Shown here: one piece after another, positions 1 through 5,884 of the stretch
How positions within the stretch are numbered: position 1 is the first letter of the stretch
Layout of the letters: each line of letters opens with the position of its first letter
Source of the DNA: Candidatus Kaiserbacteria bacterium RIFCSPHIGHO2_01_FULL_58_22
GTDB lineage: Bacteria > Patescibacteriota > Minisyncoccia > Phycocordibacterales > UBA2100
Assembly (NCBI GenBank): GCA_001781445.1
Contig: MFLB01000008.1
Span: forward strand, 1 to 11,363
Length of the DNA stretch: 11,363 nt
Reading direction: 5' to 3'
Translations under genes and position numbers: made by a program
The notes under the pieces: model-generated
Databases searched by the model: none
The model's input: the letters and a program-made list of their open reading frames with translations, nothing else
Told to the model about the DNA's origin: nothing

Positions 1-1
1 T

Positions 2-982
2 CTTTACGAGCTTGCGTTCGCGCGGGACGTCGAGGTCGTCGGCGCAGGGAAGCGAGATCCCGTCAAGGCCGCCGCGCTATTGGTGAAGCGGACGTTCCTC
101 GAAGGTCTGGCGCTTGCGCTCCCCGAGCCGGCCGCCGGGCTCGCGGGCGGGATCACGGTGGGCGACAAGCGGGGCCTCGGCGCCGAGCTTGCCGAAACAT
201 TCCGCACTGTTTCGCTAACGCACATCGTCGTCTTATCCGGATATAACATCATGATAGTCATCTACGCGCTCGGATGGGCGCTCGCGAAGGCGCGCGCGCC
301 GCGCGCGCTCGAGTTCTGCATGGCGCTTTCCGTCGCCCTCCTCTTCGCGCTCATGACGGGGCTCGCCGCCGCCTCCGTGCGCGCCGCCGTGATGGCCTCA
401 ATAGCCGCCGTGGGCAAGATGACGGGCCGCCTGTACCTCGCCTCCCGCGCGCTCGCCCTCGTCGCGGCGGGGATGGTGCTCTGGAACCCGTACATTCTCG
501 CGTTCGACCCCGGATTCCAGCTCTCCGTTCTTGCGACGGCCGGCCTCATCGCGTTCACGCCGATCGTCGTTACCCGTTTGAAATTCATCACGCCGAGACT
601 GCACGTGCGCGAAATTACCGCGACGACGATAGCCGCCCAGATCGCGGTCCTGCCGCTCTTGCTCTACCAGACAGGCAATCTCTCGCTCGTCGCGCTTCCC
701 GCGAACTTCCTCGTCCTTCTCGCCGTGCCGTGGGCGATGCTTTGCTCCGCCATTGCCGCGCTTGGCGGTCTTATCTTTAGCCCGCCTGTCCTAGGCGGGG
801 TCGAAGGGCTCGGCGTTGTCGTCGGATTTCCCGCCTACGCGCTCCTTTCGTACATCATCGAAGCCGCGAAACTGTTCGCCAGTCTCCCCTTCGCCTCGGT
901 CGCCCTCCCCGCATTCAGCGCGTGGTGGCTCGTTCCCGCGTATGGCGCATTGCTTCTCTTTGCGTATCGAAAAAATATCTAG
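2..982 (+). CDS. comEC: ComEC/Rec2-type competence membrane protein, 5' truncated by the window edge
   Basis: This is the membrane channel part of ComEC, which in the family carries single-stranded DNA across the inner membrane during natural transformation. The frame is open to the left edge, so the true start lies outside the window; the TTG at 80 is only an internal codon. The hallmark is a segment like the ComEC competence domain: PEPAAGLAGG, then a Gly-rich stretch with GDKRGL, then THIVVLSGYN at about nt 218-247, matching the family's H-x3-SG(L/Y/M)(H/N) motif. Many hydrophobic segments follow up to the C-terminus (LLLFAYRKNI). The protein stops where full-length ComEC continues into a metallo-beta-lactamase domain; that domain is encoded separately at 2353-3219. 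A perfect 7-bp-arm palindrome lies inside the coding region at 781-799. The family call is firm; whether any N-terminal OB-fold domain exists cannot be seen. Confidence 0.9.
   Translation, partial: LYELAFARDVEVVGAGKRDPVKAAALLVKRTFLEGLALALPEPAAGLAGGITVGDKRGLGAELAETFRTVSLTHIVVLSGYNIMIVIYALGWALAKARAPRALEFCMALSVALLFALMTGLAAASVRAAVMASIAAVGKMTGRLYLASRALALVAAGMVLWNPYILAFDPGFQLSVLATAGLIAFTPIVVTRLKFITPRLHVREITATTIAAQIAVLPLLLYQTGNLSLVALPANFLVLLAVPWAMLCSAIAALGGLIFSPPVLGGVEGLGVVVGFPAYALLSYIIEAAKLFASLPFASVALPAFSAWWLVPAYGALLLFAYRKNI
781..799. repeat. Perfect palindrome inside comEC
   Basis: Arms CCCGCCT and AGGCGGG are separated by GTCCT. The palindrome lies within the comEC reading frame, encoding SPPVLGG in a stretch between hydrophobic segments. 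GC-rich palindromes of similar size occur repeatedly between genes in this window, so it may be a palindromic element tolerated in frame, or chance in a GC-rich gene. Confidence 0.45.
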
Positions 983-1100
983 TCGCAAACCTTACAACGG
1001 CGCGGAAGTTGATGTCTCTCTAGCTCACGTGGCCGCATAAGCTAGCGAGATATGGGAGGCATCCCCGAGTTCAAATAGTCGTGCTATCGTTGAGGTGTTT

Positions 1101-1607
1101 ATGGCCATGGACGATAAGTTTCCGGGATCGGCACCGAATGTACGTAAACTCGACAAGGGCCGCGATGTTGGTAGCAAGGTGCGCATTTCGCGCGACAAGC
1201 TTGATAAATATGTCAGGAACGTGCATGTCGATCAGAAGCACATCGAAACCTGGAAACAGAAGAGGGAGGAAGCAAAACACCGCGGAGAAGAAGACCGTTT
1301 TCTTGAAAAAGTACCGCATCCGAAGGCAGAGTTCATTCGCCTTCCGGATCTCTCCATTGTTGAGAAGCAGGGAGGGAAGTATCGGTTAGCTCTCTATGAG
1401 TCGTCCAGCACTTGGGTATGGGTTGATCCTTATGACGTTGAAGATGCCACGCCGACAGCCGCGTCTTCTTCTGGGTCTGTAGGCAGAGAGGCAATCGAGG
1501 CAGAAAACATCATGGGACAGGACACCCTAGCTCCATCGGCACCAGATGAAGCCTATGGGGAAGAAGAACTGAAGCAACATCCTCCCGATTACTACAAACA
1601 CAAGTAG
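1101..1607 (+). CDS. Unrecognised hydrophilic protein, 168 aa
   Basis: I do not recognise this protein. The ATG at 1101 is preferred over the in-frame GTG at 1095 because GAGG at 1092-1095 sits 5 nt before it. The N-terminal half is highly charged (many Lys, Arg, Glu and Asp, e.g. WKQKREEAKHRGEEDRFLEK). A short more ordered part follows (FIRLPDLSIVEKQGGKYRLALYESSSTWVWVDPYD), then a low-complexity Ser/Ala/Glu/Pro tail ending DYYKHK. No signal peptide, membrane segment or cysteine pair is visible. Its base composition looks less GC-rich than the adjacent comEC, which may point to a different history. It lies between the two ComEC pieces and converges with the superoxide dismutase gene. The 118 nt before it (983-1100) contain a CTAGCT/AGCTAG inverted repeat at about 1020-1045 and no gene that I can see. 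Confidence 0.7.
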   Translation: MAMDDKFPGSAPNVRKLDKGRDVGSKVRISRDKLDKYVRNVHVDQKHIETWKQKREEAKHRGEEDRFLEKVPHPKAEFIRLPDLSIVEKQGGKYRLALYESSSTWVWVDPYDVEDATPTAASSSGSVGREAIEAENIMGQDTLAPSAPDEAYGEEELKQHPPDYYKHK

Positions 1608-1636
1608 ATAAGGCCGCTTTCTGCGATGATGGCCGG

Positions 1637-1652
1637 TTCATGCCCGCATGAA
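1637..1652. terminator. Short hairpin between convergent genes
   Basis: Perfect 7-bp arms TTCATGC and GCATGAA with a CC loop lie in the 59-nt gap between the stop of the plus-strand gene at 1607 and the stop of the minus-strand gene at 1667. The position fits a bidirectional terminator, but there is no good T run on either side and the stem is not GC-rich, so this is tentative. Confidence 0.3.
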
Positions 1653-1666
1653 TCATTCAAAAGAAC

Positions 1667-2269
1667 TTATACGGTCACGCTTCCAAATCGCTTCTCGATC
1701 ACATCCCAGTTCAGCGCCTTAAAGAACGCCTCGATGTATTTGCCTTTGCCTGCGGCGCCGTAGTCGAGAATGTAGGCGTGCTCCCACACGTCCAAGGCGA
1801 GGACGATGGGAAGCGTCACGAAGTGCCCCTGATGCTGTTCGCCCGTGAATCCGACGAGGAACTTTTTCGCTTCGGGGTCGTAGTAGAGGAGCGACCAGCC
1901 GGGGCCGCGCATTGCGCCGGTCGCTCGCACGGCTTTCACGACCGTCTCGACGCTCCCGGCGTCTTTCGCGAGCGCTTTCGCTAACGGGCCACTTGGGGTG
2001 AGCGGAGTCGAACCCCCTTCGAACTGCGGAAAATAGTGCTCGTGCAAACGCATGCCGCCGAACTCGAACGAGCGTCGGCGAATGAGTTCCGAGACCGCAT
2101 GTGCGTTCTTTTCTGGATCACTCATTAATTCCTCCAACGCTTTCGATATCGCATTGAAATTTTTGACGTAGCCTTCGTAGAGGCCGATGTGCTCCGTCAT
2201 CGTCTTTTCCGAAATGCCCTCGACTTTCGGGAGTGTGAACTTTTTCGCTTCGTATGTGCTGAACATCAT
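1667..2269 (-). CDS. Fe/Mn-family superoxide dismutase
   Basis: It converts superoxide to oxygen and hydrogen peroxide, probably in the cytoplasm since no signal peptide is seen. At 200 aa it has the usual family length. The expected metal ligands can be placed: His27 (in MTEHIGLYEGY), His76 (in GGMRLHEHYF), and Asp160 and His164 (in DVWEHAY). The conserved second-shell Tyr34 (EGYVKN) is present. Two spots differ from textbook enzymes: the His-His pair usual after the first ligand is Tyr-Glu (LYEGY), and the NH-x-x-F segment around the second ligand reads LHEHYF. GEQHQ at 143-147 lies near where the metal-tuning Gln is expected, but Fe or Mn preference cannot be read from sequence. The start is ATG 2269 or the adjacent ATG 2266; neither has a visible Shine-Dalgarno site. 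It is oriented against both neighbours, so it has its own transcript. Confidence 0.93.
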   Translation of the reverse strand: MMFSTYEAKKFTLPKVEGISEKTMTEHIGLYEGYVKNFNAISKALEELMSDPEKNAHAVSELIRRRSFEFGGMRLHEHYFPQFEGGSTPLTPSGPLAKALAKDAGSVETVVKAVRATGAMRGPGWSLLYYDPEAKKFLVGFTGEQHQGHFVTLPIVLALDVWEHAYILDYGAAGKGKYIEAFFKALNWDVIEKRFGSVTV

Positions 2270-2352
2270 AGAGAATAGCGAATAGTGAACAGAAAACAGC
2301 CACTAAAGAGAATACAGTATATCATCATCTTTCATGAAGGTAGAATGATTGG

Positions 2353-3219
2353 ATGCGTCGGAGCGCTCTCGTGAGCGGAATCGTTGTACTCATTCTCTTT
2401 GCTCTCGCAATAGGAATCTGGTACGCAGTCATCAGCGAAGATCGTGGCGGGAAGCTCACGGTTTCATTTCTCAACGTCGGACAGGGCGACGCGATATTCA
2501 TCGACGCGCCCTCGGGACGGCAGGCGCTGATAGACGGAGGGCGCGGCCGCGTCGTATTGAGGGAACTCGCGCGCGCGAGCCCCTGGTGGGACCGCTCCAT
2601 AGACGTCGTCGTCGCGACGCATCCCGACCTCGACCACATCGGCGGCCTGCCGGACGTGCTCGCGCGCTATCGCGTCGGCCTCGTCATGCGCTCGAGCGTT
2701 TTGGACGAAGGGAGCGCGGACTCCGCCGCGTTCGATGCCGCCGCGGACGCGGAGGCGAAACAGGGGGCCGCGCTCCTCGTCGCGAAGCGCGGGCAGATAA
2801 TTGATCTTGGAGGAGGCGCCTCCATGGAAGTCCTGTATCCCGACCGCGACGTCTCCGGCGTCGAAACGAACGCTGGCTCTATCGTCGCGCGCCTTGTCTA
2901 CGGCGAGACCGCTTTCATGCTCACGGGCGATGCGCCGCAGGCTATCGAGGAGTACCTCGCGCTCTTGGACGGGAAAGAACTTCACTCGAACGTCCTCAAA
3001 GCCGGGCACCACGGCTCGAAGACCTCCTCGTCGGAACTTTTTATCGGGTTCGTGAGTCCGGAATATGCCGTCTTCTCCCGCGGGTGCGACAATTCATACG
3101 GCCATCCGCACGCGGAAGTCGTCGCGCTCTTCAAGCGATTCGAAATCCCCGCTCTTGATACGTGCAAAGACGGCGCGATCACCTTTGTATCGGACGGCAC
3201 CACCGTCAGAAGAAGATGA
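2353..3219 (+). CDS. ComEC C-terminal-type metallo-beta-lactamase fold protein, membrane anchored
   Basis: This 288-aa protein matches the metallo-beta-lactamase half of ComEC/Rec2 as a stand-alone gene. Residues about 5-27 form one hydrophobic N-terminal segment with a short positively charged front, so the catalytic domain probably faces outward. Domain marks in order: VSFLNVGQGDAIFI (37-50), LIDGG (59-63), the zinc motif THPDLDHIGG (89-98, with His90, Asp92, Asp94 and His95), LTGD (190-193), LKAGHHGSKTS (215-225) and SYGHPH (248-253). In full-length ComEC this domain is proposed to degrade or handle the non-transported DNA strand. With the channel gene 1.4 kb upstream, the two products likely work together as a split ComEC. 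Start ATG 2353 is weakly supported by AAGG about 12 nt upstream; the ATG at 2345 is out of frame. Confidence 0.88.
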   Translation: MRRSALVSGIVVLILFALAIGIWYAVISEDRGGKLTVSFLNVGQGDAIFIDAPSGRQALIDGGRGRVVLRELARASPWWDRSIDVVVATHPDLDHIGGLPDVLARYRVGLVMRSSVLDEGSADSAAFDAAADAEAKQGAALLVAKRGQIIDLGGGASMEVLYPDRDVSGVETNAGSIVARLVYGETAFMLTGDAPQAIEEYLALLDGKELHSNVLKAGHHGSKTSSSELFIGFVSPEYAVFSRGCDNSYGHPHAEVVALFKRFEIPALDTCKDGAITFVSDGTTVRRR

Positions 3220-3254
3220 TTTTCTGAAAGCTGAAAGCCAACACCTGAAAGCTA

Positions 3255-3497
3255 TTACACGAGGCCCGCCGCTTTGAGCGTCTGATACGCGCCTCTTTTT
3301 TTCATGGTCTTCAGGCCTTTTGCGGAAACATTAATGGTGATTTTCTTGCCGAGCTCGGGAATGAAAAGAGTCTTTCTTTGAAGATTTACCTGTCTGCGGC
3401 GAGAGCCGGTAGGATTGAATTTAGTCGCACGCGTGCGGTTCGAATATCCGCCGCCGACCTGCGATTTCTTTCCTGTTATGTCGCATGTGCGTGCCAT
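3255..3497 (-). CDS. rpmB: Large ribosomal subunit protein bL28
   Basis: An 80-aa basic protein with the L28 pattern: MARTCDITGKKSQVGGG at the N-terminus, the N-x-T-x-R-x-F-x-P-x stretch (NRTRATKFNPTG), then RRRQVNLQRKTLF and a C-terminal KITINVSAKGLKTMKKRG. It is a structural component of the 50S subunit. Only one Cys is present in the N-terminal region, so it looks like a non-zinc-binding version. It is divergent from the M50 protease gene with just 34 nt between starts (3498-3531), so the promoters must overlap; TATGCT around 3509-3514 is a possible -10 for the plus strand. Its 3' end converges with the metallo-beta-lactamase gene across 35 nt that hold the repeated word CTGAAAGC and no clear terminator. 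Confidence 0.93.
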   Translation of the reverse strand: MARTCDITGKKSQVGGGYSNRTRATKFNPTGSRRRQVNLQRKTLFIPELGKKITINVSAKGLKTMKKRGAYQTLKAAGLV

Positions 3498-3531
3498 ACA
3501 AGGGCGTTATGCTATCATTCGAAGACCCCAC

Positions 3532-4146
3532 ATGCAAATCATCTATTTCGTCATCCTTATCTTCTCCATCATTCTGCACGAAGTCGCGCATGGCTATGCC
3601 GCCGACAAGCTGGGCGACCCGACCGCTCGCTACGCCGGCAGACTGACCCTGAACCCTATCCCACACATTGATTTTCTCGGCTCGATAGTCCTACCCATCA
3701 TCTCGGTACTCTCGCCGGGCGGATTCCTTTTCGGCTGGGCAAAGCCGGTGCCGTACAATCCGTACAATCTCACGCGCGCGCCACGCTGGGGCGAGACTAT
3801 AGTCGCCGCGGCTGGGCCGGGGACGAATTTCGTCCTCGTGTTCGTCTTCGCGGTCTTGATGCGCCTTTGGGGAGATCCTTCGTTCGTAGCCATCTGCTTC
3901 ATCGGCATCCTGGTGAATCTTTGGCTGGGCCTGCTCAACCTCATCCCCATTCCGCCCCTCGACGGCTCTAAAGTGCTCTCGGGCATTTTGCCGCGCACCC
4001 TTGCGTACAGGTACGACCAATGGCGGGCGCGGATGGAATACAATCCGTTCCTCGGTTTCGGCATCGTTCTGGTGCTCATCGTCATCTTCGGCGGCACGGT
4101 CGCCGGCTTCATCTACTCGCTCGCGCAAACTATTGCGGGAATCTGA
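3532..4146 (+). CDS. M50-family site-2 protease-like membrane metalloprotease
   Basis: A 204-aa polytopic membrane protein with the zinc protease motif HEVAH (His16, Glu17, His20) inside the first hydrophobic segment. The second conserved motif is LNLIPIPPLDG (135-145), whose Asp144 should supply the third zinc ligand. NPIPHIDFLG (41-50) matches the substrate-channel region of the minimal S2P group. The family cuts transmembrane segments inside the bilayer; the substrate here cannot be told. The open frame extends upstream to 3415, but that part overlaps rpmB antisense, so ATG 3532 is chosen. No PDZ domain is present. It reads toward rpsL, whose promoter overlaps the last codons of this gene. 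Confidence 0.9.
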   Translation: MQIIYFVILIFSIILHEVAHGYAADKLGDPTARYAGRLTLNPIPHIDFLGSIVLPIISVLSPGGFLFGWAKPVPYNPYNLTRAPRWGETIVAAAGPGTNFVLVFVFAVLMRLWGDPSFVAICFIGILVNLWLGLLNLIPIPPLDGSKVLSGILPRTLAYRYDQWRARMEYNPFLGFGIVLVLIVIFGGTVAGFIYSLAQTIAGI

Positions 4147-4161
4147 ATTGCATAGTACACT
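4133..4161 (+). promoter_or_regulatory. Predicted rpsL promoter
   Basis: TTGCGG (4133-4138) and TACACT (4156-4161) are separated by 17 nt. The -35 box overlaps the end of the M50 protease gene. Transcription would start about at 4168, just where the hairpin at 4169 begins. The fusA upstream region has the same arrangement. Confidence 0.5.
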
Positions 4162-4168
4162 CCGCACG

Positions 4169-4186
4169 CTCCCTTCGGGAGTTTTT
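4169..4186 (+). promoter_or_regulatory. 5' leader hairpin plus T run directly before rpsL
   Basis: CTCCC and GGGAG pair around a TTC loop and are followed by TTTTT, ending 2 nt before the ATG. The same GGAG (4178-4181) is the only Shine-Dalgarno-like sequence for rpsL, 7 nt from the start codon, so the stem would hide it. It could act as an intrinsic terminator for readthrough from upstream, an attenuator, a 5'-end protecting stem, or a translation switch. The sequence alone does not decide between these. Confidence 0.55.
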
Positions 4187-4188
4187 AT

Positions 4189-4605
4189 ATGTCTACCATA
4201 AACCAACTCATACGGCGCGGGCGAAAGCAGAAGATTTCGCGCACGAAAACCATCGCGCTATCGCGCGGCTTTAATACGCTTGAAAACCGACCCTCGTTTT
4301 ACCCAGCGCCTTTCAAGCGCGGCGTGTGCACGCGCGTGACGACGAAGACGCCACGCAAGCCGAACTCCGCCATACGAAAGATCGCCCGCGTGCGGCTCAC
4401 CAACGGCATGGAAATTACCGCGTATATTCCCGGAGAAGGGCACAATCTCCAGGAACACTCTGTCGTCTTGGTGCGCGGCGGCCGCGTGAAGGACATCGGA
4501 TTGCGCTACACTATCGTGCGCGGCAAGCTAGACACGGGAGGGATCGACAAGCGCCGCCGCGGCCGCTCGCTCTACGGGGCGAAAAAACCAAAGGACCAAA
4601 AGTAA
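4189..4605 (+). CDS. rpsL: Small ribosomal subunit protein uS12
   Basis: S12 sits at the decoding centre of the 30S subunit. Matches run throughout: MSTINQLIRRGR, KRGVCTRVTTKTP, KPNSAIRKIARVRLTNG, YIPGEGHNLQEHSVVLVRGGRVKD and the basic C-terminus SLYGAKKPK. Length is 138 aa against about 124 usual; the extra residues are an insertion near positions 16-42 ending in SFYPAPF. Two decoding-loop differences stand out. Arg56 in TPRKPNSA replaces the Lys (K43 counting Met, E. coli) whose change to Arg gives streptomycin resistance. The loop usually read as KDLPGVRY is KDIGLRY, one residue shorter and without its Pro. Asp in VKD, the residue methylthiolated in many bacteria, is kept. It is followed 43 nt later by rpsG. 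Confidence 0.97.
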   Translation: MSTINQLIRRGRKQKISRTKTIALSRGFNTLENRPSFYPAPFKRGVCTRVTTKTPRKPNSAIRKIARVRLTNGMEITAYIPGEGHNLQEHSVVLVRGGRVKDIGLRYTIVRGKLDTGGIDKRRRGRSLYGAKKPKDQK

Positions 4606-4608
4606 TTT

Positions 4609-4643
4609 TCACTACTAACTACTTTCTACTAACTACTAACTAG
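4609..4643. repeat. Low-complexity linker between rpsL and rpsG
   Basis: The gap is built from imperfect repeats of the word ACTACTAACT (also ACTTTCT), low in G and with no hairpin. Comparable linkers made of other short words lie before fusA (6604-6633) and after the metallo-beta-lactamase gene (3224-3254). Confidence 0.5.
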
Positions 4644-4648
4644 TTTGT

Positions 4649-5110
4649 ATGCGTCGACCAGTAAAGAACAGAAAACAGCCCGGACCAGATGAAGTGTACG
4701 GCTCGATAAAAGTCTCGAAGCTCATCAACTACGTGATGGAGCGCGGCAAGAAAGACACGGCCCGCAAGATCGTCTACAAGGTGATGGACGAATTGAAAAA
4801 GGAAGGCGACCCGGTCGCCATCCTCGAAGACGCGCTCGAAAAAGCGTCGCCATCCGTGGAAGTGCGCAGCCGCCGCGTCGGCGGCGCCAACTACCAGGTG
4901 CCGCGCGAGGTGAATCCCAACAGAAAACTCGCGCTCGGCCTGCGATGGATAGTAGAAGCAGCCGAAGGCACGAAGGGCAAGCCGATGCACGAATCGCTTC
5001 TTTCCGAACTCAAAGCCGCGCACAAAGGGGAGGGAGTCGCAGTCAACAAGAAAGAAACCACTCACCGCATGGCCGAGGCCAACAAAGCGTTCGCGCATTT
5101 CGCGTGGTAG
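4649..5110 (+). CDS. rpsG: Small ribosomal subunit protein uS7
   Basis: S7 nucleates assembly of the 30S head. The 153-aa protein is of normal length and shows the family pattern: MRRPVKNRK, a Tyr-Gly-Ser segment (VYGSIKVSKLINYVMERGKK), ALEKASPSVEVRSRRVGGANYQVP, the RKLALGLRWIVEAA helix, and the C-terminus ATG-like KKETTHRMAEANKAFAHFAW. It is probably co-transcribed with rpsL. No Shine-Dalgarno site is visible before ATG 4649. A degraded second copy of its C-terminal end lies 775 nt downstream (5885-5935), after the inserted toxin-antitoxin pair. Confidence 0.97.
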   Translation: MRRPVKNRKQPGPDEVYGSIKVSKLINYVMERGKKDTARKIVYKVMDELKKEGDPVAILEDALEKASPSVEVRSRRVGGANYQVPREVNPNRKLALGLRWIVEAAEGTKGKPMHESLLSELKAAHKGEGVAVNKKETTHRMAEANKAFAHFAW

Positions 5111-5113
5111 TTT

Positions 5114-5159
5114 ACATACGGCGCATTTCCCGACACGGCCGCCCATAAATGCGCCATGT
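5114..5159. terminator. Stem-loop after rpsG
   Basis: GGCGCATTT (5120-5128) pairs perfectly with AAATGCGCC (5147-5155), and ACAT/ATGT extends the stem past a 2-nt bulge. The 18-nt loop is GC-rich. No T run follows, so it may be a non-canonical terminator, an mRNA 3'-end stabiliser, or a boundary of the inserted toxin-antitoxin cassette. Confidence 0.45.
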
Positions 5160-5192
5160 CGTTCCACTTGCATTTCGATGGAAGAAGCGTAT

Positions 5193-5222
5193 TATAATAT
5201 CATATTAAATTATCATACAATT
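5193..5222 (+). promoter_or_regulatory. AT-rich promoter and possible operator of the RHH/RelE pair
   Basis: Two -10 candidates occur. TATAAT (5193-5198) has TTGCAT 19 nt upstream. TATCAT (5211-5216) lies 6 nt before the antitoxin ATG, as at the other TA pairs here, but has a poor -35. The palindrome with arms TAATAT and ATATTA (5195-5207) is a candidate site for autoregulation. This stretch is far more AT-rich than its surroundings. Confidence 0.45.
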
Positions 5223-5441
5223 ATGACTACAATATCAGTGCCCATCACCGGCGAGCAGGAGAAGTTCATTAATAATCTGGTGAAAAGCGGCAAAGCCGCA
5301 AATAAAGCACATGTCGTGCGCTACGCACTCCAGCGACTCGCCGAGGAAGAGGCGGTCAATGCCGTTTTGCAGGCAGAGCGCGAAATTGACGAGGGCAAGG
5401 GCTTGCGCGGCGAGCTAAAAAAGCTCCTCAAGAAGATATGA
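5223..5441 (+). CDS. Ribbon-helix-helix type antitoxin (ParD/CopG-like)
   Basis: A 72-aa protein starting MTTISVPITGEQEKFINNLV. A short beta-strand-like N-terminus followed by two helices (EQEKFINNLVKSGKAANKAHVVRYALQRLAEEEA) is the ribbon-helix-helix layout. An acidic then Lys-rich C-terminal tail should bind the toxin. It would neutralise the downstream toxin and repress its own promoter. The open frame reaches back to 5178, but the ATG at 5223 gives the correct RHH N-terminus and lies right behind the promoter. Its last codons overlap the toxin start by 4 nt (ATGA, 5438-5441). It sits between rpsG and an rpsG tail relic. Confidence 0.82.
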   Translation: MTTISVPITGEQEKFINNLVKSGKAANKAHVVRYALQRLAEEEAVNAVLQAEREIDEGKGLRGELKKLLKKI

Positions 5442-5698
5442 TCGAGATTGAGTACGCGCCCGCGTTTCTCAACCAATTGAAGAAGTTGCCGAAAGAATTG
5501 CAGGACGAGGCAGTTGATAAAATTGCCGCTTTTAAGAATCGATCGACTCACCGACAGCTAAAAGTACATAAATTGAAAGGAAAACTCGCTGGAAAATGGA
5601 GCTTCTCCGTCAACTATTCGTATCGAATCGCATTCAAATGGTTGCCTGACGGTGCCGCGGGCCTTCTCGCGATCGGCGAGCATGATATCTACAAGTAA
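5438..5698 (+). CDS. RelE/ParE-family toxin
   Basis: An 86-aa basic protein with the RelE/ParE fold pattern: MIEIEYAPAFLNQLKKLPKELQDEAVDKIAAF, then LKVHKLKGKLAGKWSFSVNYSYRIAFKW, then a strand and HDIYK at the end. HKLKGKLAGKWSFSV…YRI is the family's basic strand region; the C-terminal H-x-x-Y motif matches RelE/YafQ-type toxins that cut mRNA on the ribosome, though ParE-like gyrase action cannot be excluded from sequence. Translation is coupled to the antitoxin through the ATGA overlap. Immediately after its stop comes a cluster of palindromes and then the rpsG relic. Confidence 0.85.
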   Translation: MIEIEYAPAFLNQLKKLPKELQDEAVDKIAAFKNRSTHRQLKVHKLKGKLAGKWSFSVNYSYRIAFKWLPDGAAGLLAIGEHDIYK

Positions 5699-5852
5699 AT
5701 TGGCTCATTCCGACACCGCAGGGCGTTGACCCTGCGGGTCGGAATACACTCCCTGCGCAAAAGCGCAGGGCGTTTCCGCCAATTTCCGGCTCCCTGCCCC
5801 CTTCGGTGGGCAGGGCTGGGCTCGGAAATGCAAAAGTGCTCTTTTGCATTTC
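5697..5852. repeat. Cluster of four strong palindromes, with an outer inverted repeat
   Basis: Four hairpins follow each other: 5707-5745 (arms ATTCCGAC+CCGCAGGG, nearly perfect 16 bp, one unpaired A, loop CGTTGA); 5751-5770 (CCCTGCGC/GCGCAGGG, loop AAAA); 5792-5815 (CCCTGCCC/GGGCAGGG); 5825-5852 (GAAATGCAAAAG/CTTTTGCATTTC, perfect 12 bp, loop TGCT). AAATTGGC (5697-5704) and GCCAATTT (5778-5785) enclose the first two. No coding potential is convincing in 5699-5884. It may be a structured RNA, stacked REP-like elements, or the end structure of the inserted cassette. Confidence 0.75.
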
Positions 5853-5884
5853 ACTCGTTCTACGTCGCCAGTAAGAGAAAAAGC

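Noticed and set aside
1020..1090. tRNA-like or T-loop-like sequence (GAGTTCAAAT) before the unrecognised gene
   Set aside because: No acceptor stem, anticodon arm or matching T stem could be folded around it.
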